The notes beneath the pieces were generated by a model, which made no database searches, was not told where the DNA came from, and saw only the letters and a list, made by a program, of their open reading frames with translations. From assembly GCF_000875895.1 (NCBI RefSeq), contig NZ_JXCF01000001.1:1-64000 (forward strand): 64,000 nucleotides of DNA, given 5' to 3'. This DNA comes from Staphylococcus gallinarum (GTDB lineage Bacteria > Bacillota > Bacilli > Staphylococcales > Staphylococcaceae). Shown one piece after another: positions 28,102-36,530 of the stretch (within the stretch, counting starts at the first letter, position 1; every line of letters starts with the position of its first letter). The translations under genes were made by a program, and so were the position numbers.

Positions 28102-28614
28102 GTTGTTATACCACTGTAACGCCATAGATTCTAAGCGTTTCATATACGCATCTTTACTTTGACAATAACCTTCGCTATCAAATCTGAATGACTTCGCCAA
28201 TTTTCGCTTTAATTCACCATAATGTTCAGCCATATTGTCATGCGCCAATAAATAGTCTCTTACAGCCAAATGTCGTTCAATTTGCGCCCGTTCGGATTTA
28301 GGAAATACATGGACATGATGCGTTCTTTGGTCTCCACCCTTTATAAAGAATCTACGGTTTTTAATACCATTTTCACCTTTTGCAGCGTATCCCAATTCAA
28401 ACATCCCTTGGTTATAATGATCTACCGCTTTAATATTATTAACTACAACCAATATATCAATGATGGGTTTTGCGTATAAATTGGGTACGGATGTACTACC
28501 AATATGATATATATCAACGACTTCATTGTTAAACAACTTTGCTAATTGCACCTGCTCCCTACTAAATGCTTCTTTCCAAGCAACATCATAAGGCATCACT
28601 TCTATTGTTCTCAT
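28090..28614 (-). CDS. GrpB family protein (nucleotidyltransferase-like fold)
   Basis: This 174-residue protein has DIYHIGSTSVPNLYAKPIIDILVVV at residues 35-59, the signature of the GrpB/UPF0157 family, which shares a nucleotidyltransferase-like fold. HHVHVFPKS and HLAVRDYLLAH follow as usual. No reaction is established for stand-alone members. ATG 28614 is close to an AAGGA box (AGTAAGGAAC). It is monocistronic. Confidence 0.8.
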   Translation of the reverse strand: MRTIEVMPYDVAWKEAFSREQVQLAKLFNNEVVDIYHIGSTSVPNLYAKPIIDILVVVNNIKAVDHYNQGMFELGYAAKGENGIKNRRFFIKGGDQRTHHVHVFPKSERAQIERHLAVRDYLLAHDNMAEHYGELKRKLAKSFRFDSEGYCQSKDAYMKRLESMALQWYNNKHQ

Positions 28615-28827
28615 GTTCCTTACTCCTTATCTACGCTCTATACAATATAACTACTGTACTTCGATTACTATATCCCCTGTTTTCATCACTATTACGCTTA
28701 ATTTGTTTATATTTTTAAAAAGAATATATTCAAATGAATTTAGATTTTATAAACAAATGGTTTGCTTTGCTAACTTAAATTCGTTACTATTTATTGTTGG
28801 GATGTTATAAAAGGAGATGTATTTGTA

Positions 28828-30243
28828 ATGTCGGAGATTGCTTTATCGAGTAAAAAGAGAAATACGATTATTTTAGTTATGCTGAGTAGTGCATTTGTAG
28901 CAATGCTTAACCAAACACTACTGAACACAGCTTTACCTGCAATTATTACAGGTTTAAAAATAACTGAAACAACTGCTCAATGGCTTATTACGGGATTTAT
29001 GTTAGTTAATGGGATTATGATTCCGTTAACAGCATTTCTAATGGACCGATTCCATACTAGACCACTCTATATATTCTCTATGAGTGCTTTCTTGATTGGA
29101 TCTATTATTGCTGCATTATCACCATCGTTTGGGTTACTCATGTTTGCACGTGTTATCCAAGCTATAGGTGCAGGTATACTATTACCACTGATGCAGTTTA
29201 CCGTCTTCACGTTATTCCCAGCTGAAAAACGTGGATTCGCAATGGGGCTCACTGGTATCGTAGCCCAATCCGCACCAGCAATCGGACCAACTTTAACAGG
29301 ATTTTTAATTGATTCATTTAGTTGGAGAGCGCCATTCCTTGTAGTCGCTACAATCGCTTTGATTGCATTTATCATTGGTGCTATTTTTGTCGAAAGTAAT
29401 AATGAAACTAAATTAACGAAATTAGATAAAACTTCAGTTGTTTATTCAACATTTGGGTTTGGTTTAATGCTCTATGCATTTAGTAGTGCCGGTAACCTTG
29501 GATTTTCTTCTCCGATTGTCATCATTTCGTTAATTCTCGGTATAATTATTGTCGGTGTATTTGTATCTAGACAAATTCGTATCGACAATCCTTTATTGAA
29601 TATGCGCGTGTTTGCTAATCGAACATTTTCATTATCTGCATTCTCGTCAATGGTATTATTTATCGGAATTGTGGGACCCGCTTTATTAATACCAATGTAT
29701 ATTCAAACTGGTTTAGGCTTATCAGCTATATTATCTGGACTAGTTATCTTACCTGGTGCTGTCGTAAATGCATTTATGTCAGTATACACCGGCAAGATAT
29801 TTGATAAATATGGTTTGAAAGTACTTGCTATACCTGGTTTTATTTTATTAATTATTATGACTATCTTACATTGTTTCTTAACTGTAGATACACCATATTG
29901 GTATGTGGTAGTCATTTATGCCGTAAGAATGTTCGCAGTAGCATTGATTATTATGCCTTTAAATACAATCGGCATTAATGCTTTAGATACTAAAAATATT
30001 TCACACGGTACTGCTATCATGAATTCATTAAGAATTATCGCTGGCGCTATTGGTACTGCGATAATGATTACAATTATGGCTATCGTTAGAACAAATTATG
30101 CCAACCATGCTACACAACAATCCAAGACTGAAATCATGCAACATGCAACAGTACTCGGTGTAGATGCAGCCTTTGCATTCACTACAGTATTGTTGATTAT
30201 TGGTTTTGTTTTAACTTTAATGATTCGTACTCAAAAAAGATAA
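28828..30243 (+). CDS. Multidrug efflux MFS transporter, DHA2 family
   Basis: This 471-residue protein has about fourteen hydrophobic segments. LNTALPAIITGL in helix 1 and GAGILLPLMQ with GPTLTGFLIDSFSWRAPF (motif C) in helix 5 place it among drug:H+ antiporters of the EmrB/QacA/LmrB type. ATG 28828 has AAGGAG upstream. A terminator directly follows. The true substrate is unknown; exporters of this type range from lincosamides to fatty acids. Confidence 0.85.
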   Translation: MSEIALSSKKRNTIILVMLSSAFVAMLNQTLLNTALPAIITGLKITETTAQWLITGFMLVNGIMIPLTAFLMDRFHTRPLYIFSMSAFLIGSIIAALSPSFGLLMFARVIQAIGAGILLPLMQFTVFTLFPAEKRGFAMGLTGIVAQSAPAIGPTLTGFLIDSFSWRAPFLVVATIALIAFIIGAIFVESNNETKLTKLDKTSVVYSTFGFGLMLYAFSSAGNLGFSSPIVIISLILGIIIVGVFVSRQIRIDNPLLNMRVFANRTFSLSAFSSMVLFIGIVGPALLIPMYIQTGLGLSAILSGLVILPGAVVNAFMSVYTGKIFDKYGLKVLAIPGFILLIIMTILHCFLTVDTPYWYVVVIYAVRMFAVALIIMPLNTIGINALDTKNISHGTAIMNSLRIIAGAIGTAIMITIMAIVRTNYANHATQQSKTEIMQHATVLGVDAAFAFTTVLLIIGFVLTLMIRTQKR

Positions 30244-30262
30244 CATTGCGTCATAATACTAG

Positions 30263-30300
30263 CACCCTTACGCTATTACGGGCACGTAAGGGTGTTTTTT
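30263..30300 (+). terminator. Terminator of the DHA2 gene
   Basis: CACCCTTACG pairs with CGTAAGGGTG and is followed by six T. Confidence 0.9.
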
Positions 30301-30310
30301 ATATTAATAT

Positions 30311-31207
30311 TTAATTATCTTTACAAACAGCAGTCGCTCTATCTAAGAACAATTGCGCCGCTTTGGAAAAGGTATGATCCTTACGCCATACAATATTATG
30401 TTTAGCCTCTAACACTGGATATAATGGAATAAAGCAAAGATCATTCTCCTCGGATGTATCGATTAAATTTTCCAATGAAATTGCATGACCAATGTTTGCC
30501 TTGACCATCAAACCAGCATTGAATGCCAAGTTGAACGTTGCTACAACATTCGCTTCATCGTAACTGTCACCAAGCCAATCTAAAAACTCATTATTAGGTA
30601 TCGTTTGGTCAATCGCCTGTCTCGAACAAATAAGTGGTTCATTACTAAGTACTTTTCTTTCAATTTGTTTATAGTGCGCAAATTTACTATTCCTTTGCGT
30701 AATTAGTCCCCACCTATCCGAAGAAGGTAAATTCAATGCCTCATACTTATTTAAATTCGCAGGTTGAATTAAGATACCAAAGTCTAACAATCCCCTATCT
30801 AAACGATACTCAATGTCTTCTGCATTCCCACTATAAATATGAAAATACACATTAGGGTATTCCTGTTGAATCTCTTTAAATATCTCAGCAATAATTTGTA
30901 TTCCAATCGTTTCACCACACCCAACATAAACATTACCTTCAATTTGTTTATCGATATATTTAAACTCGTCTTGCAACTTTTGCGACATATCCAACAACTC
31001 TTGAGCACGTTGCTTCAATAACACACCTGCTTCAGTTATATGAATATGATGGTTACTTCTGGTAAATAACTTAACGCCCAATTCTTCCTCTAAATCTTTA
31101 ATCTGTCTAGAGAGTGTAGGTTGCGTTATATGCAATGAGTTTGCAGCTCTAGTAATACTTTCTTCCTTTGCTACTGTAACGAAATAGAATAAAGTTCTTA
31201 AATCCAT
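30311..31207 (-). CDS. LysR-type regulator
   Basis: This 298-residue protein has an N-terminal winged helix-turn-helix (MDLRTLFYFVTVAKEESITRA, then LHITQPTLSRQIKDLEEELG, residues 1-45) and a C-terminal effector-binding domain. ATG 31207 follows AGGAGG. It is divergent from the MFS gene at 31321 with about 110 bases between, the classic LysR arrangement. It probably controls that transporter and itself. The effector is unknown. Confidence 0.9.
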   Translation of the reverse strand: MDLRTLFYFVTVAKEESITRAANSLHITQPTLSRQIKDLEEELGVKLFTRSNHHIHITEAGVLLKQRAQELLDMSQKLQDEFKYIDKQIEGNVYVGCGETIGIQIIAEIFKEIQQEYPNVYFHIYSGNAEDIEYRLDRGLLDFGILIQPANLNKYEALNLPSSDRWGLITQRNSKFAHYKQIERKVLSNEPLICSRQAIDQTIPNNEFLDWLGDSYDEANVVATFNLAFNAGLMVKANIGHAISLENLIDTSEENDLCFIPLYPVLEAKHNIVWRKDHTFSKAAQLFLDRATAVCKDN

Positions 31208-31320
31208 TTTGAACCTCCTGTTATGTTAATTAAGCATATCTAGACATAGTTATTAAGTAATTGTTATAACTCATTATACACATTACACTACTGATAACAA
31301 TTATTTTAGGAGTGACAATA

Positions 31321-32499
31321 TTGAACAATAATAGACTAATTATCTTCATTCTGACTTTAGGTGTCTTTGGTATTTTAAATACTGAAATGGGTTTTATTGG
31401 ACTGATCCCCAATATTGGAACACAATTTAATGTATCAACCTCTACTGCGGGATGGCTTGTATCAGCATTCGCAATTGGCATCGCTATTTCCGGTCCTATC
31501 ATGCCATTAGTAATGTCAAAATTAGAACGTAAAAGTATTATGCTACTTGTCCTAGCTATTTTTGTTGTCAGTAATGTGATCTCTATATTTACTACAAGTT
31601 TCACCATACTACTGATTGCCAGAATTATTCCGGCCATATTCCATCCGGTTTATATAGCCTTAGCATTTTCTGTAGCTGCCGATTCTGTTGAAAGGAAAGA
31701 TGCTCCAAAAGCTGTGTCACGTGTATTTATAGGCGTCTCTGCTGGTATGGTAATCGGCGTACCTATCGTCAATTTCTTGGCATCTCAATTTTCATTAGCA
31801 ATCGCAATGTCCTTCTTTGCAGTCATCAACATTATAGTCTTGATTATGACTTTAAACTTTATTCCAAAAATGGCCAACAACAAAACTGCATCTTACGGTA
31901 GTCAATTACAAATGTTAAGGCGACCGTTAACTTGGATTTCCATCATCGTTTCATTGTTATTTAATGCTGGGATATTTGGTGTTTATAGCTATCTCACAGA
32001 TTTCTTAAATAACGTAACAGGCGCAACACATTACATCGCATCTATCGCACTCTTTATATATGGTGCAGCAAATATAATTGGTAATATATTAAGTGGAAAA
32101 TTATTAACTACCATTCCACAGAAAGCTATATTTGGCCTACCCTTTACCTTAATTATTATTTATAGCGCAATGTTTGTATTTGGTTCTCTACTCATTCCAA
32201 TGTTCATATTGACATTAATATGGGGGATTGTTGCAGGCATTTCCTCTAACATAACACAATATATTGTCACTAGCGCAGCACCTGACGCACCAGATTTATC
32301 AAATGGCATTTTCCTATCCGCAGTTAACCTTGGCACAACAGTTGGTACATTTATTGGAGGTGTGTTTATCAGTACGTTAGGTTCAAATTATGTATTACTT
32401 GTTGGAATTCTAGCAAGCATACTAAGTATTTACTTAGTTACCGTGAGAAACCAAAAATATACAGCCAGTGCTGATTCATTTACTGAACTTCAAACTTAA
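31321..32499 (+). CDS. MFS transporter (DHA1, AraJ/sugar-efflux-like)
   Basis: This 393-residue protein with twelve hydrophobic segments has the DHA1 marks LGVFGILNTEMGFIGLIP, STAGWLVSAFAIGIAISGP and IFHPVYIALAFSVAAD. The GTG at 31312 is in frame, but TTG 31321 is 8 bases from AGGAG. It is divergent from a LysR regulator. The family exports sugars, arabinose analogues or drugs; nothing here decides which. Confidence 0.82.
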   Translation: MNNNRLIIFILTLGVFGILNTEMGFIGLIPNIGTQFNVSTSTAGWLVSAFAIGIAISGPIMPLVMSKLERKSIMLLVLAIFVVSNVISIFTTSFTILLIARIIPAIFHPVYIALAFSVAADSVERKDAPKAVSRVFIGVSAGMVIGVPIVNFLASQFSLAIAMSFFAVINIIVLIMTLNFIPKMANNKTASYGSQLQMLRRPLTWISIIVSLLFNAGIFGVYSYLTDFLNNVTGATHYIASIALFIYGAANIIGNILSGKLLTTIPQKAIFGLPFTLIIIYSAMFVFGSLLIPMFILTLIWGIVAGISSNITQYIVTSAAPDAPDLSNGIFLSAVNLGTTVGTFIGGVFISTLGSNYVLLVGILASILSIYLVTVRNQKYTASADSFTELQT

Positions 32500-32507
32500 A
32501 AAAGTAC

Positions 32508-32540
32508 AAAAAAAAGACGAGCAATGCTCGTCTTTTTTAT
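32508..32540 (+). terminator. Bidirectional terminator between the MFS gene and the cold shock gene
   Basis: AAAAAAGACGAGCA and TGCTCGTCTTTTTT form a perfect short hairpin with T runs on both strands, directly after the MFS stop and the csp stop. Confidence 0.92.
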
Positions 32541-32546
32541 CCGTTA

Positions 32547-32747
32547 TTATAATTTAACAACGTTAGCTGCTTGAGGACCGCGGTCGCCATCAACGATTTC
32601 GAATTCAACAGCTTGTCCTTCTTCTAATGATTTGTAGCCTTCTTGAGCGATAGCTGAGAAGTGTACGAATACGTCGTTTCCACCTTCAACTTCGATAAAA
32701 CCAAAACCTTTTTCTGCGTTAAACCATTTAACTGTACCGTTATTCAT
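32547..32747 (-). CDS. cspA: Cold shock protein, CspA family
   Basis: This 66-residue single-domain protein has both RNA-binding motifs, KGFGFIEV (RNP1) and DVFVHF (RNP2), and binds single-stranded RNA and DNA as an RNA chaperone. Earlier ATG codons are in frame, but ATG 32747 is 8 bases after GGAGG and starts [10 protein letters not shown] as in staphylococcal Csp proteins. A 114-base 5' leader precedes it. In S. aureus such leaders fold differently with temperature and tune translation. Confidence 0.95.
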   Translation of the reverse strand: MNNGTVKWFNAEKGFGFIEVEGGNDVFVHFSAIAQEGYKSLEEGQAVEFEIVDGDRGPQAANVVKL

Positions 32748-32867
32748 ATTAAATTCCTCCATGTGCTTTTGCACGAATATTCGTAATCTGTCTTAAAAAA
32801 TCAAAAGGAGTAAATTCAAAAGAATAAAACTACAAATCAATTTCACGAACTAAATTACTTAATTACT

Positions 32868-32896
32868 ATTATAAAGATAGTAGTTCCATTTGTACA
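32868..32896 (-). promoter_or_regulatory. SigA-type promoter of the cold shock gene
   Basis: The minus strand reads TGTACA, 17 bases, TATAAT. The start site would be near 32861, giving a leader of about 114 bases. The leader is AU-rich and holds the ATTCGTGCAAAAGCACATGG stretch next to the ribosome binding site. Confidence 0.6.
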
Positions 32897-33046
32897 CCTT
32901 TTTCGGATAATAAATTTTAAATTTTAATCAGTAGGTTTATTATATTGCATTAAACGATATAATTTTTAAAGTGACACTTATCGTTAGAAATTAATAATTC
33001 AATGCATAAAGCCTTGTTATATACAGTTTATTATTATTTGAAAGAC

Positions 33047-33613
33047 TTAATTATCTGTTTCGTTTTGTAATACTTTACCATTTTTAGCATCTACTGTAAT
33101 TTCATGTGTTTCTTGATCTTTACTTAAATCCATATCATAAACGAGCTGTCCATCATCTTTAGCGAGAGACCATTCTCTAATCTCACCATCAAATTCCTTT
33201 TGTCCTTTTTTAATAGCTTTTTTATAATCTATTACATCATCATAATGAAATGCTTCTCGTTTATCAATATCATTCTCTTTTTCGCTTTCTTTATGAAGCA
33301 CTTTACCATTACTATCGACGATCACCACTTCAGATTCTTCATTTTGCCCTTGTTGTTCCACCTTATAACTCCACTTGCCATTACTTTTTTCAAATGATAT
33401 ACCTTTTAAGTCTTGATTAGTATAAGTTTGCTGCGCCTTTTTAATGGCATCTGTAGGGTTGGTCTTTACCTTGTTAATAGTAATAACTTTGTCACTCGTT
33501 CCTTTATTGCCCCCTGTTGCTTCGTCCTTATCCTCTTTGCTTTCATCACTGTTACCACAAGCTACTAATAATACACTCGTTAAAACAATTCCAGATATAT
33601 ACTTCAACTTCAT
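33047..33613 (-). CDS. PepSY-domain lipoprotein
   Basis: This 188-residue protein has a lipoprotein signal with LLVACGNS (lipidated Cys 19), a charged linker, and two PepSY repeats. Each repeat is an amphipathic AIKKAQ or AIKKGQ helix followed by strands (about residues 50-115 and 128-185). PepSY domains are thought to inhibit or scaffold extracytoplasmic proteases. It will be anchored on the outer face of the membrane. ATG 33613 follows AAGGAGG. It is monocistronic. Confidence 0.85.
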   Translation of the reverse strand: MKLKYISGIVLTSVLLVACGNSDESKEDKDEATGGNKGTSDKVITINKVKTNPTDAIKKAQQTYTNQDLKGISFEKSNGKWSYKVEQQGQNEESEVVIVDSNGKVLHKESEKENDIDKREAFHYDDVIDYKKAIKKGQKEFDGEIREWSLAKDDGQLVYDMDLSKDQETHEITVDAKNGKVLQNETDN

Positions 33614-33876
33614 ATGAAAACCTCCTTGAATTCATTAATTATTAAATTCCCGAAATATAAATTAGAAAACAATGCAAAAATATATTTTTCTTATTCAACC
33701 ACAAAAACATATAAAACATACTTTTCAACAAAATAATTAAGTATAAGAATAAGTTATCAATATTCATCTAATAATAACTTAAATCAATTATTATATTTTG
33801 CGCAATTTAGATATTATTATTTAAGTAGACAAAATACATAGATATTATCAAAAAATTGAATAGCGGAGGATATTTC

Positions 33877-34476
33877 ATGGACGAAAAAAAGGCAGGAATC
33901 TTTGGCTGTCTTGGATGTTTAGGTTGCTTTGGGTTAATCATTTTAATCATCGTATTGTTTAGCGGTTGTGCAATGATTATTGATAAAACCCAAAATAATG
34001 ATTCAGATACCGAAGATAAGAAAACACACAAAGTTGATAAAGATAAAAAGCACAAAGATAAGAAAAATGACGATGATCAGCAAGATGCAAATACGATGGA
34101 AAGCGAAAGTACAGAAAATACAGAAGCAAGTGATGAAAGTACCAACGAAAATGATAATGATACAGACAAAACGTCATCATCTCATAATAATGCTTCAAAC
34201 CAATCTAATACACAAAAAGCTAACTCACAATCATCATCAACCAATGAATCTAATGCTGCATACGCTGATCCAGATGCAGATGTTGATGTCGATGCTCCAG
34301 AAAAAAATGATATACCTAGCACACCAAATGTTAATTCATCGAATAACAATTCAAACAATAATTCAAATAATAATTCTGGTGTCGATACGCCTAAACCAGG
34401 TGAGATTACTTCAGGAATGCCTGGTTACGATGCAAGTCGTGATCGAGACAAAGACGGTATTATTAATGAAAAATAA
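33877..34476 (+). CDS. Membrane-anchored, Asn/Ser/Asp-rich protein with an acidic calcium-loop-like tail
   Basis: This 199-residue protein starts at ATG 33877, 7 bases after GGAGG. It opens with a Cys- and Gly-rich hydrophobic segment (FGCLGCLGCFGLIILIIVLF, then SGC). A long low-complexity Lys/Asp then Asn/Ser region follows, and the C-terminus has DASRDRDKDGIINEK, like the calcium-binding loop of Excalibur domains. Unlike the classical Excalibur domain, this C-terminal loop has no Cys. It probably sits in the membrane with an extended extracellular linker. No function can be assigned; palmitoylation-like modification of the N-terminal Cys cluster is only a thought. Confidence 0.7.
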   Translation: MDEKKAGIFGCLGCLGCFGLIILIIVLFSGCAMIIDKTQNNDSDTEDKKTHKVDKDKKHKDKKNDDDQQDANTMESESTENTEASDESTNENDNDTDKTSSSHNNASNQSNTQKANSQSSSTNESNAAYADPDADVDVDAPEKNDIPSTPNVNSSNNNSNNNSNNNSGVDTPKPGEITSGMPGYDASRDRDKDGIINEK

Positions 34477-34490
34477 TTTACACTTTTCAG

Positions 34491-34519
34491 AGACTACAAC
34501 AAATGTGGTCTCTTTTTTA
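34491..34519 (+). terminator. Terminator of the Asn/Ser-rich protein gene
   Basis: AGAGACTAC pairs with GTGGTCTCT and is followed by six T. Confidence 0.85.
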
Positions 34520-34564
34520 TTACAATACAATAGAAAAATTAATAGTATTTTTAAAATTCAAATT

Positions 34565-34583
34565 GATAATGATTCCCAATTAA
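34565..34583 (+). promoter_or_regulatory. Fur-box-like site
   Basis: GATAATGATTCCCAATTAA keeps the left half of the Fur consensus GATAATGATTATCATTATC intact and lies 46 bases before the siderophore-binding lipoprotein gene. Fur control fits the gene's role. The right half is poor. Confidence 0.55.
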
Positions 34584-34629
34584 TTCATAATTGATGTTAA
34601 GAAAAATATAGAATAAAAGGAATGATTAT

Positions 34630-35523
34630 ATGAAGAAGTACATCTTCTTATTTATAGCTGTATTACTCGTACTCACTGGATGCAGCCAAGACAAGTCAAC
34701 ATCCTCAAAGGACACAAAAACCTTTGAAACAAAATCGGGAGAAAAGGTTAAGATTCCTAAAAATCCAAAGCGTGTCGTCGTATTAACTTCAAATGGCGGA
34801 AACTTCAAAGATCTAGGTGTAACACCCGTTGGCATCGATGCAGATTTTCCCAAATCAAAGTATGTTAATGAAAAAGGGTCTAAACGTGTTGGTTCAGAAG
34901 ATGTAGAAAGTGTCGCAAAACTCAAACCGGATTTAATTTTAACTTATGACGTTAATACTAAAATCAAGAAATATAAAAAGATAGCTCCGACCATTCCTAT
35001 CAAATACACCGATTACTCTTATAAAGAAATGCACTTAGCAATTGGTAAGATTTTAAACAAAGAACAAAAAGCGAAAGATCAAATTAAAGATTTAGAAAAT
35101 CAGTTACAGCAAGATGGACAAGATATCAAACAAAAAATTGGTAAAAACAAAACATTTACAGTTATGGAAATTCAGCCAAAACAACTATCCATTTTCGGTG
35201 AAAATTTCGGTAGAGGTACACCGATTATCTACCAAGAATATAAGTTTCCTTTCCCGAAAGGTGCCAAAGATGGCTTAGCTAAAAATGGCTTTAAAAAAAT
35301 TCCTTATGAACAATACAATAAATATGCAGCTGATTACGTCTTGATTCCAACTGATTCTGGCAAAGCTGAAAGCAATGATTTCACAAAATCTGAACTATGG
35401 AAAAATCAAGAAGCATATAAAAACAAACATGTTTATTATTATTCAAAGGATGAAGCAACATATTCAAACCCAACTTCATTAGAAAAACTATCTAGTCACT
35501 TTAAAGATATGTTGACACACTAG
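34630..35523 (+). CDS. Iron-siderophore ABC transporter substrate-binding lipoprotein, FhuD-like
   Basis: This 297-residue lipoprotein has LLVLTGCSQD (lipidated Cys near 18) and a periplasmic-binding-protein class III domain with RVVVLTSNGGNFKDLGVTPVGID, KPDLILTYD, PKQLSIFGENFGRGTPII and the typical long central helix. It binds ferric hydroxamate or a similar siderophore and hands it to a Fht/Fhu-type permease encoded elsewhere. ATG 34630 follows AAAAGG. The Fur-like box upstream supports iron control. Confidence 0.88.
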   Translation: MKKYIFLFIAVLLVLTGCSQDKSTSSKDTKTFETKSGEKVKIPKNPKRVVVLTSNGGNFKDLGVTPVGIDADFPKSKYVNEKGSKRVGSEDVESVAKLKPDLILTYDVNTKIKKYKKIAPTIPIKYTDYSYKEMHLAIGKILNKEQKAKDQIKDLENQLQQDGQDIKQKIGKNKTFTVMEIQPKQLSIFGENFGRGTPIIYQEYKFPFPKGAKDGLAKNGFKKIPYEQYNKYAADYVLIPTDSGKAESNDFTKSELWKNQEAYKNKHVYYYSKDEATYSNPTSLEKLSSHFKDMLTH

Positions 35524-35566
35524 CCTAAATATCTATCTTCAATTATATATAACTATATACTTTCGC

Positions 35567-35609
35567 AAAAAACGTCAATTTCTATTACAACAGAAATTGA
35601 CGTTTTTTA
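35567..35609 (+). terminator. Bidirectional terminator after the FhuD-like gene
   Basis: AAAAAACGTCAATTTCT pairs with AGAAATTGACGTTTTTT, with T runs on both strands. It serves the convergent YagU-like gene as well. Confidence 0.92.
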
Positions 35610-35629
35610 GTTAGCGATATTTAATATGA

Positions 35630-36142
35630 TTATTTTTCAATAAAAGCCTTATTTTTATAAACAAAATATCTTCTCACAAATTCAATAACCATCATCCAAA
35701 CGATATGGCCGAATAACTCAGATAAATGTTCATGCAAAGGCTGTTGTAATGCATTATGCACCACACCCATCAAAGGCATAATAATCAAATGAAATGCAAT
35801 CCAAACTATGATACCAAATACAGCACCATAACCCATTGCCACCTTTGTAGAATAATTCACGAGTATCGCATAAATGAGCGCAAATGCAATAGCAAAACTA
35901 AAATGTATAATAAAACTCACCCAAGGCATTGATTGCTCAGAGAATTGATATGTTGAATGTGTAAAATCAGAACTGAAACCAAAATGTTGCAACAATTCCT
36001 GTGGTGGATTTGTAGCATTACGTTCTGGTGTTCTTGGTGGAAACATAACTTCCCAACCAAACTTAACGATGCCAGATAATACCCCACCCACAAGTGCAAC
36101 ATACACAATTTGAATAAGGGATAATTTATTTTTTCCTTTCAT
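35630..36142 (-). CDS. YagU family membrane protein
   Basis: This 170-residue protein has four hydrophobic segments. The family features GIVKFGWEVMFPPRTPERNATNPPQ after the first helix and AFHLIIMPLMGVVHNALQQPLHEHLSELFGHIVWM at the end identify YagU (DUF1440). In E. coli YagU is linked to acid resistance, but the mechanism is unknown. ATG 36142 follows AGGAGG. It is monocistronic. Confidence 0.88.
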   Translation of the reverse strand: MKGKNKLSLIQIVYVALVGGVLSGIVKFGWEVMFPPRTPERNATNPPQELLQHFGFSSDFTHSTYQFSEQSMPWVSFIIHFSFAIAFALIYAILVNYSTKVAMGYGAVFGIIVWIAFHLIIMPLMGVVHNALQQPLHEHLSELFGHIVWMMVIEFVRRYFVYKNKAFIEK

Positions 36143-36441
36143 AAATACATCCTCCTTATATTATTTCTACAACAAAATTTTACCAAAGCAAATTTATTCA
36201 ATTCAATATGATTTAGATTGTGAATATTAATATTTTGCGAACATTTTCACATTAAAAGAGTAGATGTCTTATTTAGTGATACTTTCGCTAAAATTAAAAG
36301 TTCATATAATTACTGACATAGGAGACTGACCCAATTGCAGATGATTTAAATACTTTAATTTTAACCCCAACTTATAAAGTGAAATTGTACATTACTAAAC
36401 TTAACTTAACTCATTTATTGATTACATCAATTTTTAGACCG

Positions 36442-36463
36442 AACGTATTCAAAACGTATTCAA
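36442..36463. repeat. 11-bp perfect tandem repeat near the guaA 3' end
   Basis: Two abutting copies of AACGTATTCAA lie 68 bases from the guaA stop codon. Arm-type integrase binding repeats look like this, and the guaA 3' end is a known insertion site of staphylococcal pathogenicity islands. The stretch 36143-36530 otherwise holds no recognisable gene. Confidence 0.5.
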
Positions 36464-36471
36464 GGCAAAAT

Positions 36472-36518
36472 AAAAAGAGCTAGAAAGTGCATAACAGCAA
36501 CATTTCTAACTCTTTTTA
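36472..36518 (-). terminator. Terminator of guaA
   Basis: AAAAAGAGCTAGAAA pairs with TTTCTAACTCTTTTT with one mismatch, and a T run follows on the minus strand. Confidence 0.85.
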
Positions 36519-36530
36519 AATGCTTATCTA

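Noticed and set aside
33980-34594. 204-codon second-frame ORF over the Asn/Ser-rich gene
   Set aside because: Lys/Met/Ile-rich shadow of low-complexity sequence; it lacks a start with an SD and homologous motifs.
36290-36480. Open frame between the YagU gene and guaA that could be an integrase remnant
   Set aside because: About 50 codons without an initiation site or recognisable integrase motifs; only the tandem repeat was kept.
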